DNA of 64,000 nt from Ligula intestinalis (GCA_036362985.1 JAYGXS010000003.1:37381670-37445669), one strand, 5' to 3'; counted from the first letter of the stretch, positions 41,760-54,829 are shown. The notes: generated from the sequence alone by a model not told the origin. A program made the numbers and translations.

Positions 41760-43560
41760 TTATTCCTCAAATCGACTCTAGTAAGTTGCTGCCAACAGTG
41801 CTTAAGGAAGGCTCCACGACCCACCTGTCCCCTAACCAAGGCTCATCGTGATAGACTCTTGGAACTTCACCGAATTCTAAATATCTTACTGACAAGACCG
41901 ATCAATTTTTTACGAATTATGCTGATAGATGAGAAAGATCATGTGGAAGAAATCCTGTCAGATCGCTCAACGTTCTTAAAATCAGCTAAGGACAAGCATA
42001 GGAAACAGGCCACTGAAAGCCAGCTGAAAAAATTAATTGAAGAGCTTCACAAAGAAGAATGATTATCTAAAAAAAGAGCTGGGTGCGCTAAGACCCGTTG
42101 GTACTACACTACCTAGAATGTAGGACCTCCCAAAATTCATAAAATAGTTGAGCCACTTCGTCTTATCCTAGACGGGAGAAACTCGCCCTACCACTTCATT
42201 TAAAAATGGCTTGCCGAAGTTTAAAGCCGTAACACAGCTGTCTGTACCCCAGAAGCCTGAAAGACACTGTTGACTTCGTCGAGGCTGTCAAGAGTACTAA
42301 CATAGGTGAAATGAAGATATTGTCATTAGACGTATGTTTACTGTTTACAAATGTACCGGTAGTAGAAAACGTAGAGCAACTTTGTGACTTTATACAGGAA
42401 ACAAACTACCAGATAGAGAAGACAATGGAAACGCCTAAAGAACTACTGGCGTGCTGTACACAAAATGTACAGTCAGTTATTCAGGCAAATAAACAAGACG
42501 ACGATCGGCTCACCACATGGACCATTCCTCGCAAATGTCTTCATGGGCAAGTTCGAGGAAAGGAATCTCAAAGACGCAATCAATGACCTTGTGCTCTATG
42601 TTTGATAGATGAATGACAAATAAGCCTACTGATATGGATGGCCTTTAAAGTGTTAAATAACTCATGCAGCACTAAGAGTAATGCAGAAACGGAACCGAAC
42701 AACGAAATCGCTTTCCTAGATGTCCTCCTACACAAACAAGAGGATGGTTTAATACAACACCGGATATTCCTTTCATCCTCCCCGGAAGATTATGTTTGGA
42801 CCTCGCATTTTTGCGCATAGTAATAACACCGGATATTTAGAAAGAAAGCCTAGATAGGGAAATACATAAGGTTTCATAGTTTCATTCCCTTTAATCTAAA
42901 ACGAAACTTAGTCCAGGGATTAGCAGCCAGAATACGACGCGTCAGCTCTTCTGAAACAGTGGAAGAAGAATTGCAGCAGCTACAAAACACACTTGCAAAA
43001 ATGGCTTCGAAAAAGGTTCATTCTCCGAAACATCAAGGAGCGTGTCACAAAGACTGCCGCTGCAACGGCAGAAAAGAAAGGGTTTATTTATAAGACTGCC
43101 TTTTCTAGGAGAGGCGACAAGCGAACAGGTAAGGCGACGTCTAATAGCAGTGATCACAGGAACCATCCCGGCGACAACCATACGCGCATTCTTCACCAAC
43201 TCTCCTGTCCTGCAGATGTGCATTTACTCCTTCACCCGTTCCTGTGGAGCGGGATAAATTGGCCAAACAACGCGACATCTGGAGAAGAGGGCACGCGAAC
43301 ACATACCAGCCTGGCGCGGCAAACGATAAAATCGATCGATTTTAAGTTCAGTACTCGCATACTTGATCGATAAGAACCACTAAGTTAACGCGAGAGAAGC
43401 CTTTCAAGTTACATACTAGTCACCGACACACTAATCTTAGGGTTTACGCAAACTGGTGCTCGCCACAGCCGAAGCAGTGGAAATCCTTTTAGCAAAGCCC
43501 AGTTTCTGCTGTCAAAAGGCACTGGTAGCCAAAGGCTGCCTATCTTGGCCAACTACACAA
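41760..43560 (+). pseudogene. PLE-beta copy 2: near-complete but decayed RT-endonuclease
   Basis: In order: LIDEKDHVEEILSD (41920), VGPPKIHKIVEPLRLILDG (42119), LSLDVCLLFTNVPV (42325, motif A with Asp intact), IGSPHGPFLANVFMGKFEE (42507, motif B), LVLYV, two stops, MND (42585; the YVDD box reduced to a stop and MND), NEIAFLDVLLHKQEDGL (42697), LPFLGEATSEQVRRRL (43105), CIYSFTRSCGAG, a stop, IGQTTRHLEKRAREHIPAW (43216) and MLATAEAVEILLAK (43456) to CLSWP. At least five frame changes are needed. PLE proteins prime reverse transcription at nicked DNA; the broken palm makes this copy inactive. Confidence 0.85.
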
Positions 43561-43584
43561 GTGAATACCATGCCGCCCCCTTGC

Positions 43585-43800
43585 CCCTCTTCCCTGCTCG
43601 CCAGATCCAACGTCCTCAACAAGCTGGCGCCAGCATGCGTTAGACTAGGGGACACAGCGATGACTATTTACACTCCCCCATTACGCCGAGGACCGTTTAA
43701 ACACTACATATAACTGACCACTTTAGTCCTCTATTGGCCTGATGAAGAATTGCCGAAAACACGTGTTTGCCAAGATGACTTATTCCTAATTGTTTGCAGT
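43585..43800 (+). mobile_element. PLE-beta 3' terminal region
   Basis: AACGTCCTCAACAAGCTGGC, ACTCCCCCATTACG and TAACTGACCACTTTAG lead to GGCCTGATGAAGAATTGCCG, then AAAACACGTGTTTGCCAAG. All of these blocks recur at 62.1-62.35 kb on the opposite strand, and the GGCCTGATGA block again at 61.9 and 62.05 kb. CTGATGA (43739) followed by CGAAAA is hammerhead-like, but stem II is very short. Confidence 0.7.
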
Positions 43801-43960
43801 TGTCCGCATAGTGTTCACGAAGATGCCTCCAATGCAGCCTAACAAAAGATGCATGGTCATAGAAATGCCAAACCAGACACCTCACCCTCTGAATTGCAGA
43901 CTTTACGCTGTACGTAACCTGGACCACATGAAACTGCTCACGTATTGTATGGGCCTATAG

Positions 43961-44707
43961 TCTTATTCGATAACACAGGGACATTTAAACTGACATCTCG
44001 AAGTACGATGAGTATTTTTAATGCGTTGCTCTACCGACGAAAAAGGTGTCTTTAAACCTAAACCTTTTCTGTTCACTGGCCGGTGTTTTCATTTTCAGTT
44101 GCACCGATCAACTGACATTTGGCTATGCAGGCATAACTATAGCCATGCAGTTTCGGTTCGCCGCAACTAACCTAGTGGTCTTGCTTCAGCAACTGAGCTG
44201 AGGTCTAGGCCGTCCAACTAACACCTCTGAAATGCTGCCCTGTCAATTTGATCCAATATGTCACAGAAAAGTCATTCATTTTGAAATTTTTTGCGTAATC
44301 AGAAAAGCAAAATTTTTAAGGATATTCAGCGCAAAACTTTCCACTGCAAGTAATTTAAGCCAGTTCAAAATTATTGGCGTCAACAGCATGGGACACCTAA
44401 GCCCCAAAATACTACCTTCTAACCTATACTATCCGCAATCAGATGACCATCCTGATGAAACCGAATCCCCTGTAAAGTCTCGGGAAGGAGGTTTGGATTT
44501 GCTTCTCTGTTTACTAGACTGCACATGGTATGCGCACTAACATTTAACTATTAACGAGCCAGCAATGAGTCAAATGTACTGAAATATTCAAACCAAAATT
44601 TTTTTCTTTATCAACTTAAGACTTGGCTAATTAGCAGACTTAAGAACATCACAGAACTGCTTGATTTATCATGGTTTTGGTGATTTTATGCACTTTCTAT
44701 TTGAGAA
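43961..44707. other. No recognised feature
   Basis: Short ORFs only (44232-44540, 102 aa, no domain). Confidence 0.4.
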
Positions 44708-44860
44708 GTAGAAGACGACTCGATCGCTGGGATAATATTTTTATTCGCCTAACGGACTTTCAAACGTCAGTTGAATAAACATATTGCCCCAGCGATTGAG
44801 TCGTCTTCTACTTTTCAATTACTTCCTAGGGCTCGCATGTTCTCTTGTATTAGCACTTTC
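44708..44860. mobile_element. PLE-alpha terminal repeats as a foldback with no coding sequence
   Basis: AGAAGACGACTCGATCGCTGG (44710) is mirrored by CCAGCGATTGAGTCGTCTTCT (44790). The arms run inward over TAATATTTTTATTCGCCT and TTGAATAAACATATTGCCC, leaving about 20 bp in the loop. To the right, ATTACTTCCTAGGGCTCGCATGTTC continues the terminal repeat as at 25115. It is an inverted pair of PLE-alpha ends joined at their inner edges. Confidence 0.85.
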
Positions 44861-47800
44861 TATTTGTTTGGTAGATAAATTATTGATTTTCTGAGTCTCC
44901 TGTCCACTGCCCTTTGTGGAACACTACACGCGGTATCAGCAGTTTGGAACATTGGCTAAAATACAGCAATTTCGATAAGTGAGCACAATATCAATGGCGT
45001 CTTTCTCATTACTATTTCCTAAAAATGGTCAGAAACATTTGTGCCATTTAACATTTCATATTGGTCCTTTGCGAGTAAGGTAGGATGACTGACGAGTACG
45101 AAATGCAAGAGAGCAACGTAGAAGACGGATATGTGTTTCAGGGTCCGTGATTTGATTCTCAGTTATGTTTTTCATTTTTCTCTTCTTGAAGGAACGTATG
45201 CTATGCCTACATGTAGGGGGCACATCGTAGTGCTGTTCACCAAAATTTAAAAGCTTCCAACCCACAAAAAATATTGAACAAATCATCCTACCTGCTAACT
45301 CTATGGAGTAATATATGTAGTCTCCCATGCTAAACCGTATTTCTAATGTGAAAGAAAAGTCGCGATTTTTGCACGCTTATTTTGGCCCTTTAGTGGACAA
45401 AGGCTTTTGTCTTCTTGGAAAAAATAACCAGGTGCAAAAAAAATTTGCGTTTTCTCGGATCATTTCTCGTAGCCTGACAGTAAATGAGCCTATAAGCATT
45501 GCGGGAAGCGTCGTAATGAATGAGTGGCCTTTTCACCTTAGGGAAAGGAAATTGTAAAAGAAGAGTTGGCACTTTAGGATGCGGCTTTGAGAATCAGTAG
45601 GAAATGATATGAAGAAAAGTCCACGATGAATGCTGACGTATATAACAAGGAAAGTCTGGTGGAAAGACCCCGTTGAAGGCGAATGCCTCGTTGCACGCAA
45701 TTCTGCTTGAATGGGCCGAATGTCCTCTTGGGTGTTCTTATTAATCGCCAAGGCATTTGTGTGTAGGTCAGAAAGTTTACGCTTGCTTTCTTCATTCAGT
45801 AACCTAAATACGAAAGAAATCCACAGATTTACCTGGGAAAAAACTTGTAATACGAAATATATTGCCGTTTAAAAATCCACGAATACGAAAGGATGGTAGT
45901 TTCAAACACACACACGCACACACTGAGAACTCAATCGTCGTTACTGACTACATCGAGTGGTGTTAAGATTACTAAGGTTAACTCCTGTCACTGCGATCTT
46001 CCAGGCCCGATTTCATATGAGAAAAAGAGGTGGGAGGCCAGCGTGGTAGGAACAGTATGTCCTGCACAGAAGGATTTGAGAATAATCAGTAGGAAGTTGC
46101 CGCTCGGTCTGGAATGGTGTTCGACCGTGGGGGCCGTGTAAGAGCACGTGGTCGTCACAGCGGCAAACGACGCTGCCTGCGTGTGCTCTCTGTTGGTCGG
46201 ATTCCAGTGTGTCCGTCAGCGCAGGAATTGTCACAAGTGCCCAGACTGGGTTTTGTGTGAGTCAGCCTCAGGGCGATGATTAGCCTGACCAGAGCTCGAA
46301 CTAGAGCCAATGTAATGATTCCATCAAAAAGATCGGAAGCCGGACCGGACGTATGTGGCTGATGTGAGCTCAAGTTCTACACACACGAAGGACTAGAATT
46401 TCGGAAAAATACAACAAAGGGGAAAAATTGGATCCCATCGAGTGGGGCTGCCATGTAGAAGGAGTTACCAATGGAAAAAGGGGACATTGCAGTCTACCTC
46501 TACGTATTGAGAAAAGACCCCCGCAGTCCGCCACTTGGCAACCTTTGGGGTCAAAAATTACTCGTATTTGGAGGCGCAAATGACAGCATGATGGTACAAG
46601 CATGCTATCCAATAAACCAAAAAGCTGACTATGAAAGCGACTTAATGAAATCTTGATGTACGTAACTAATCTGAGCTCCAGGTTCAGCAAAACCACCTAC
46701 GAAGGAACCTAAAGCCTTCACAAACGCGACAAACCAGATCCAACGCCACATATAGTGGTTGAAGGTTGATAAGATGAATTTTTGGTAGATTTCATTTGCT
46801 ATATCAGCGCTGTTTGGACGGAAAGAACACTAAGTACTTATCATCGCTGCACGAAAAAGTAACTGCTTTCTTTTGTGTGTCGTAAACGTCCGTCTTAATT
46901 TTGGCTCGAGCTAGAGAGTAGATATGCTTTTTCTGAAAGTCTTGACCAAAGTTCTGAAATGTGGTTTCAATTGAAGGTGATCGTTTACGTCGGATTGTTG
47001 TATCAATAACTTAATACCATATTCCTAGAATAGATCACTTACACGAGAATGACGACCAGTGAACGAATTTACTTCTCACTGCCTGCCAAGGCACGCTTTG
47101 TAAAATGACTACTCAGTTATTGCATACTTTCACACAGGTTCTTGAAGGGCTTACCAGTTTTAAGATATTTTATAGATTATGTGCACAAAATATTTTCATT
47201 GTACCCTCCTGTTAGAGAATTGCGTCTTCTTCAAATATGATACTGAAGAGGTGAGTGGGTTTAAAGTTCGGTTAACCGTTTTTAAATTTTAGAAAATCTT
47301 GGACCCTTACGGCCGTTATACTTGCAAACTAAAAAGTGTATACTTCCGTTTAAGGATGCTCATACATTTCTACATTTCATTAATAAGACGACATATATAA
47401 CTGAGGCTATTAAGCAATGGGTATAAACCATAATGCATGCGCTATTAGGTGCATTTATTATTGATCAAATATGTTTATTGGCGGTACATTTGAAGGTCTT
47501 CGAAAATCCCTCACTAAAAACCTTATTAAACCTGCAAGACATCCTTTCTTCAAGTATAGTTTTTAAAAAGACGTAATTAATCAACAAATAAGTACAGAAA
47601 AAGAATATTTTTTGCGTATTTTCTCGCCAGCTTGTCTTCTTTCCTATTTAATATTGCGTCAGCAACCACACTTTCCGACAGCGTTGTAGAATTTCATAGG
47701 TGATTAACAGATCCACAATTGCGCAGCAAGTGATAAACCAAAGTTTTTTATGGTCTGTCATTGGGGCCAATTTACGGCTTCCCGGAGAGAGAGGTTACGA

Positions 47801-48564
47801 AAAGCAAAAAGGCCAAGCAGATTATCAACAGTTTTCCCCAAAAATCTGTAATAAAACTTTGCTGATTTACTTTCTCTTGTTGGAGAGAAAGAAGACGACT
47901 AACTCTCGCGTGCAACGTCTTGTTTAGTTGTGTTGATGGCTGTTAGAAGCACCAAACGTGACCTCAGACTACGCTATCAGTCAGGAGTGACAAAGTCTTA
48001 CGGCCTCTAAGGTCGCTTTCACGTCCCCTAATGGATCTGAGAGCCCCATCTGTCATCATTAGGGTGTTTTGCTCAATTAACTTAGAATGTCGTGGTGGAG
48101 TGACAAAGAAGCCGCATTGAAAAAGCAGAAGCAAACACTCTTTACACACAAAAAATGACCTATCAAGTTGAAAGAAGAAAAAAACGAAGATATAAAATAT
48201 GGTTGACATCGTCTTCGGATGCAAAGGTGATATTAGCTGCGACAGTTGCGTGACTAGCGTAAGCAAGGCTTGGTTTATCGACCAGGGCGTTTAGGATGCT
48301 GAGGATTAACACAGTGAGAGTCAAGAAGTTCAAATAATTGCAGGAAACGCACATCCTAATGCGAAGGCCGACCTAACATCAGCGACCTACTTAAATTTCC
48401 AAATTTGCAAAATGTGCGGGTCCATAACTTCAGCCTGAGTGAGGGCTTAACGGAACAGTGGCGAAATGTGATCACAGTAGAAGTGTCAGTAGTGATACGT
48501 GGTTCAAAAACCATGTAAATTGTCACGGAAAGCTGACTAAACGGAAGTATGCTTTAGACGAAGT
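44861..48564. other. No recognised feature
   Basis: A CA-rich simple stretch lies at 45907-45924. ORFs up to 108 aa occur in both orientations near 46.4 kb without recognised domains. Mostly AT-rich from 46.8 kb on. Confidence 0.4.
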
Positions 48565-48705
48565 AAACGCGATCGCTAAGAGGAGAATTTAATTCGCCTG
48601 ACGGTTCGGATTCCCTCTTGGACCCCTCCTAAGAGACAGTAAATGGTGGCTACTGTTTGTGATGATGGGTTCGAAGGTGAGTCCGAACCGCTCTTGCTCA
48701 GACAA
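48565..48705. mobile_element. Two PLE-alpha-like termini in inverted orientation
   Basis: The minus strand from 48640 reads GGTCCAAGAGGGAATCCG, then AACCGTCAGGCGAATTAAATTC and GCGATCGCG, the terminal repeat order. The plus strand from 48660 reads TGATGATGGGTTCGAAGG, then GTGAGTCCGAACCGC, the hammerhead-like segment of the opposite copy. Confidence 0.5.
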
Positions 48706-49963
48706 TGTCTCAGTATGGAGTCTCGAAACGGAATTTCGTTCTGCTTGTTGACTGCCTGTGGGCCTGAGACCCTTGACTGGAGTACCTAGTGGCTCACTCG
48801 CTTTTCACCTCTTGCGCACTGCCAAGCCATCACCACACTAATTACGATCCCAGCGGTTGTTACCGGAGCTAATAAGTATAGTACGGATGCCGGTGACCGC
48901 TATGAACGATAAATACCGCACAATCTATGCATATATCAACCCGATCTGTGCTTGTCTCACACCATTCTACGGTCACTTACGATCAAAGATTCTCGACAGA
49001 ATCCGAGACGTCAGACAAGTGAAGTGTATTGTTCCAGCGACCGCATCTTTTACTTTTGAATTTCAAGACTGCTTACCTTTTCCATAACTAACAGTACAAA
49101 ATCAGTTTTTTACTGGGCACACCTGTAATAAATCCTACCTCTTACTGCTTCCATAAAACTGATAAGAATGGCAAAATGACCAGCTTCTTCCGGCCGGTGA
49201 GCTTCTCAAGACTGAAAAAGTATCTCATGGTGTTTCCTAGCTATCACGTCACGGGCAATTAGCCTTCGACCAGAAGCTGGCCACAACCCGTTGCTAATAT
49301 CGAGAGCCGGAAGTCTGCGTCAAGAAATCCCAAGGGAGCCAGCAAAATCAAACATCTTTTCGTCTTGTATTAATAAATAGAAGAAGCATCGTCCCAAGGA
49401 TTGCTCAATCAATAAATATAATGGAACAGACATTTGCGGTCGTTCGCGTACTGCTTTTGAAGTATGCTATATAGAAAAGCTGCTGCGCAGTTTGGTTAAA
49501 GGTTGGTTATGTTATAAGAAAAATGTGAGGAAATCCAGTCAAGGCAGTTTCCATAAAAGTAAATGGGATGCTTTTGGTTGATGTAAACCATGATAGACAA
49601 TCCATTTAAATTAGGGACTCCACATTAGGGGGCGCATGCAACCTCTGAACGACCTAGTAGCATTGTGGAGGGTGCAGAATACTATTTGTTTTATTAAAAA
49701 TATATTTAGTTACACGTACGCCATTGGTAAACTTGCAGAGGAGATTTCCTGCGTATTTGTCGTGTATATTGCTATTTTTAGTCGTAGTTTGCAAAATTGT
49801 GTACATTAGTTAATTCTTATATGCTAGTTAACTCGTATAATTTCTGTCTCCAGTAAACAGTGGGTATATGTTATATGTTATGTGACTTCTCTTTTTTATT
49901 TTTGTTCCTTTTAAAATTTATATATATTTTTTCGAATATTTCTTCGATTATTATTAGCAGTTC
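48706..49963. other. No recognised feature
   Basis: AT-rich with short ORFs only. Confidence 0.4.
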
Positions 49964-51708
49964 ATGATGTCAAATATAGCAAATATAATTCGGATACGGG
50001 GAACTTTTGTTTCAGCTGTAACAAACCAACGGACTGTGTGCAAAAAACTGGACCGCATACGTTTTGGCGCTCTTTTCAAACGCAAACCGGAGGCGGCCTT
50101 TACTCCTGAAAGCCTTAGACAACCGACATGGTCAGATCATGATGTTAAATCAGTGAAAGCTAAAAGAATTCGATTTGATTTTTCGAGAAAAAATTCCAAA
50201 ATTAGATTTTATAACACCTGGAAACCATTGCTGGTGGCTTCATAGCACACGACATATAAAGTAGCCGAAAACCAGATGTCCCCTAAAATTGTAGAAGAGT
50301 TTCTACAACTGTATGCATTAGACAATTCAAAAATATTTCTGGCAAAACAGGCCTCAAAAATTTCAAATAAGTGTCATTAAAATAATGGTATTCAGAGCCG
50401 AAATGGTTGTTTGCTTTTGAACATTTGGATCAATTTTTCACTGATGTTAAAGCAATTTCCTTTAACATCCCCTCTGCAGTTGGATAAAACCAGTGATGTT
50501 TTGAATTGCGGTCAATGATTTCTGTGGTATGCACATGATTTTGCCGTAATGAAAGGTTTAATGTTCTTTGAACATATGTAAACAATCCCAAAAGGAAAAG
50601 GCCTCGTCCACTGTGTGAAATACTTCTTGAAATATGGTTTGAATATCCGATATATTGGTTCTGTGTTTATACTGATGCGGGCAAAACTGTGTTAGGAGAT
50701 ACATTAGGAACTTTTTCATATATGAAGCAAGTAATTTCGCATTTAAAAGTTACGAATTGGTTTCTACACTGAAATGCTCTGACAAAAGAAATTGCCTCCA
50801 AAAATGCAAAAGAAAACGCATCACTTAAATGAAGTCTATTAATTGAATCAGGGATTGCGCTCCGAGGCACCGCCTTTTCAGAAGTTTTGTAAAGAATTTG
50901 GATGTGAACATTTGGTTTTCATTTTTTAAATGACGTCCGCTGCCTCTCACGTAGAAATGTTTCAACGTAAGTTTTTGCAATGGAAGCAGAAAGCAGGGCA
51001 TTTCCAATTGTAGGAAACTATGCTCTCGTTGGAGAAATGGAATTGCAGGAATTCAACTAAATGTTAGCCTATATGATGAATATTTCTACTTCCATAAATT
51101 ACCGACTCTACCTATCCATGAAAAAATTAAAAAAAACTGAGATGCCGTGAGAAGGAAATTAGTTTCAAAAAAATGCTAAAGCAAGCTAGAAGAGGGAAAC
51201 TTTCTGATAATCTGTCGTCCCAACTTATAGCTTTAAGCAATCAGTAAAATTCCAAATGTATGCAAAGAAACCATAGTTAATCTAGAAAGACTGTCAAAGC
51301 CATATGATGCGGAGTATAAAGGGGAGAATTGGGAACTTTGGAAACATGGATTATGAATACATATTTCTTAAGTTTTGATAAACTGTCGGATGATGAAGGA
51401 TTGATGGAAGATCTTTAAGAACTGTGCATTTATCTTTGAATGCAGTTTTAAACAATACTTCGGAACGACAGTGGCGTTCGGCAGGGAATATGTTCGTAAG
51501 CTTTGGCAAAAAGGCCCTATCCGTTCTCATTGCATGGCAACAACTTGAGCATGCTAATGTAGATCGGTTGCCTTTGTATCAATCAAACCGCCTTCATGCC
51601 CAACCAGACATGCGAATTGCTGTTAACAACAAAGAACCGCAATTTGAAAAAATCTTATTTAATAAACAGAAAAATAGAGTCATTTTTTTACTGTTCGTGT
51701 TCCATTAA
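49964..51708 (+). pseudogene. hAT/ZBED5-like transposase-derived protein, decayed
   Basis: The first 93 codons are open (MMSNIANIIR ... NTWKPLLVAS). Frames after that read YKVAENQMSPKIVEEFL and FLAKQASKIS, then LTSPLQLDKTSDVLNCGQ (QLDESTDV in relatives, the RNase H-like strand with the first Asp), MFFEH and TIPKGKG, GSVF with CTDAGKTVLGDTLGTF, MKQVISHLKVTNWFLH and NALTKEIASK. The last open part (51424-51708) holds QWRSAGNMFVSFGKKALSVL and QPDMRIAVNNKEPQFEKI. The order and motifs fit the ZBED5/SCAND3/GTF2IRD2-like branch of hAT transposase relatives. The BED finger and many codons are lost, with over ten stops. No terminal inverted repeats were found. Confidence 0.75.
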
Positions 51709-52493
51709 ACAACATTATTTTCTTATTTTTAGAAACAGTGTTTAGATGTGTTACCACAGCCGAAAAATACATTAAGGTGTGGGACTTTAAAAATTTTGGG
51801 AACCTGTGATTCAAGCAAACAGAATTTAAATACTCCTCTGAGGAAAATATTCAGGAATTTTGGCTTAAAGACTTCCAGCTTTGCTCCTTTGTGGTTTTGG
51901 ATTGCCCTTCGGCCACTTCCCTATTCTGTTCTCAAACTGACGTTCTAGAAGCGAAGCATTCCAAGGAACTGGATTAATATGCTGGAATAAGGAAGCCATT
52001 GAATCCAAAACCGTTCCCTGAAATCTGAAATGACTGCCTACAGATGGCTGAATCATGAAGGAAGAGATTTATTTAATGTCCTACTTATTAACAGACATAA
52101 TTCAAAAAAGGGCGTGATTGCTATTTACCAAATGACATAACGCATATGCCACCAAGATCAACAGGCTAAGAATGATATTTTGGTTGTTTTTACCGTCCAA
52201 ACTACAGTGATGCCCTGGCGATGTTTTTGCACTCTCGTGGTGATATTCCGATACTGATTAAGGATTTTGCTGGGGCAATATGAGGCCGCGATCGTCATCA
52301 CTCCAACACCTGCGCATGTTATCTTTCTGTTTGGCTCACATTGCCTGTCAATTTGCCGCTGGGGGCTGGCTAGACTTGGATTTGGATGGTCGAGAGCTCA
52401 AAGTCAATCAGAGAAAAAATCCACACGCTCACGCTGGAGGCCAACGCCTCATTATATTACTCTCCTCAGTGCCTCATATATTTAAAGAAGAAG

Positions 52494-52800
52494 AAGAATG
52501 CTATATTGAGGATTTTACAAACCTGAATTTTCAGCAAAAATGATGCCATTCACGGAGAGTAGATGGTAAGGTAAATTAAGGGTCATTTTTAAAGGACAAA
52601 TGTAAAAGGTCATGTAATACTCACAAGTCATGTTTTTCACGACATTCACATCAGCTATTGAGACAGATCGGCTATCAAATTCTCCATTTCCGCTTCTTCA
52701 CACGCTTTTTTCTTCGTGTTGACATCCTACGGAGAATTGTCGATGTTGGTGTTGTTGCTGAATTGTATATGTGACAGATTGGCCGCATTTGACAAATGGT
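52494..52800 (-). repeat. Three-copy repeat R3, copy 2
   Basis: The minus strand from about 52800 reads CCAATCTGTCACATATACAATTC, CAACATCGACAATTCTCCG, TGAAGAAGCGGAAATGGAG, a stop, CACGACATTC-side blocks and TCCTCAATATAGCATTC with a CTT tail. It aligns with 61155-61450 throughout and with 11427-11640 in its right two thirds. Confidence 0.8.
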
Positions 52801-54039
52801 GGGATGGTGATATGTTGTAGATAAAATAACTTGTTTTCGTGCATTTAAAAAGGTAGCAGTGTATTGTAGATATGACCTCATGATCACAAAGACAGACAAA
52901 CAAAGCAGAGAATTAGAGAGGATGGTAAAGGATAATAAATTTTTCGTGAGTGGAGAGCAAAAAAAATGGGTGGCTCAAATTCGAAAGTGTGAGTAGTCTA
53001 CCGCGTGCACGTGAAAGTGTAGAGTTGTCCAGGGAGATGCTTTCAGCACTAAAAGCTGACGTAGTTTCCATAAACAAATGCTTGTGTGGCGTGTTGAATA
53101 TGTTCTGACTTGTTGTGTTTAATTATTTCACTGGATATGTTATCTAGAAACCCCCGAAGACGCAAAATGCTTGAGTAGACCTAAAAGTAAGCACAATATA
53201 CTTAGAATGGTTGATTTATTTGCTGCAAAGTCTGCACAGCAGAGATATTGGTTTTTAAATTTGGAAATTTTCAAAATCGCAATAGATTAGCAGTTGTTAG
53301 AGGTTTAAACATACCTTGCTGTGCAAAAGACCCATTCGCGCCTTTCAGGGCAAGAAAAACAGGACAGTCGTTGCATTAATGAGAAAAATATCGTTAATAT
53401 AATATATTTGGGCAAGCCTGTAATATTTAAAAATGCGGTGATGAGGCGTCACTTTTTGTATGCATCACAATTGACAGCAATGGCAAGAATCGTTTTAGAA
53501 ATGAACAAAAATGAACTTTTTAGTCGAATTTTATAACAGAAAATGCAATGAATCAAAATTTTTTTTGGCATTACCGGTGTGGTCGTACGCACTAGCGCAT
53601 TTGTTGTCGTAATGCTAAATATTCACATGGTTGTCACCCTGACCGCCTCGAAAAGGTAACCTTTGTCTATACTTCTTGACTGTTTGCCTTTTATTTCTAT
53701 GTCTATCCAACTCCGGGAAAATTCTACCTCTCTTAGAACATTGTGTAACTGAACTTTTGGAAAAAATAGACCTTTTGCCAAAGGATTACTTAACCTTATA
53801 GATGCGAAGCGTAGCAAGCTACGACGTATATTTTGCGCTCCTTCTGAGCGCACAACGCACTAAAATTAGGCAATTATCCACGGGAAGCAATCATTTTTGC
53901 AACCCGAGCATGTCACTAGCGAAGCAATAAAAATGAAAGAAGCATTGAGCGAATTGAGGCAAATTTTCACATCCCAGCGAAGGCGGCACTGGTGGTTGAT
54001 TGGCCCCTTCGCCCCCTGTAATTATTGCTGTTTTCCTTG
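52801..54039. other. No recognised feature
   Basis: AT-rich; short ORFs only. Confidence 0.4.
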
Positions 54040-54135
54040 AGGCTTTTATCTCTGACCATGGATTCCATAAAGAGTTCGAAAGCTCACACAAATAAAACCA
54101 GGATCCCGCTGATCGAGACATCCTCTCCTTCTCTA
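54040..54135 (+). mobile_element. Solo PLE-alpha terminal repeat
   Basis: CTCTGACCATGGATTCC, AGAGTTCGAAAGCTCACAC, AAATAAAACCAGGATCCC and GATCGAGACATCCTCTCCTTC. It has the same order as 54830-54925 but a changed CTGANGA box (CTGACCA), so no ribozyme is expected. Confidence 0.65.
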
Positions 54136-54829
54136 TCTATACACATATCATGGATACGAACATTAGCCTCAATTCTTGAAGATGATGTGGTTCTTCCATA
54201 AAATAAGAACAAGAAGTACTATTTTGCTCACACTGTATGTTAAATTTACTTGAGTTTGTGAGGGCGTCTACAAACTAAAGGGAAAAGGCATACTACTTAA
54301 GTAGTCATTATTGATTGAGTGAGGTTCTCTAGGAGGCCAAAAGGACTTCTTCCAAAAGCCGACACCTTGTTGTAGCTGAAGTATCTTTGGATTATGCTCC
54401 CGTATGATAAATATTACAATCCCACTTAAATAACCTTTCCTTATCTTAAAATAATTTTACAATTTTGGTTAACTATGCATGCGTTAGCTGTGTTAAACGT
54501 CGATAGTTTTGTATGCATGAGCGTATCGGTTTGAACAGTGTGCAGGGGCTATCCGCTTTGTGGCAGCGTTTAATGTTTGACTGATCACTGCGCCCTATCC
54601 TGCTGCCATTCAACTTGGCCTGTTCTCACGTGATGGGTGTGCAAAGAACCAGTGGAAATACTGTTCACCTTGCTTCTTTACCGGCTACAGAATCACACCC
54701 GAACGATTCCCTTACCTCACCCGCCACCATAACAGCAGAAAACTGTCATGTCCACGTTTGAGAGTTTCCCCACCTCTCTACGGATGACTTACAATAGATT
54801 ACCTATCTCTTGCTTGTTTTTCTTTGTTG

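Noticed and set aside
46370..46696. Overlapping 108-aa and 61-aa ORFs on opposite strands
   Set aside because: No domain and no repeat relation; a chance overlap is sufficient.
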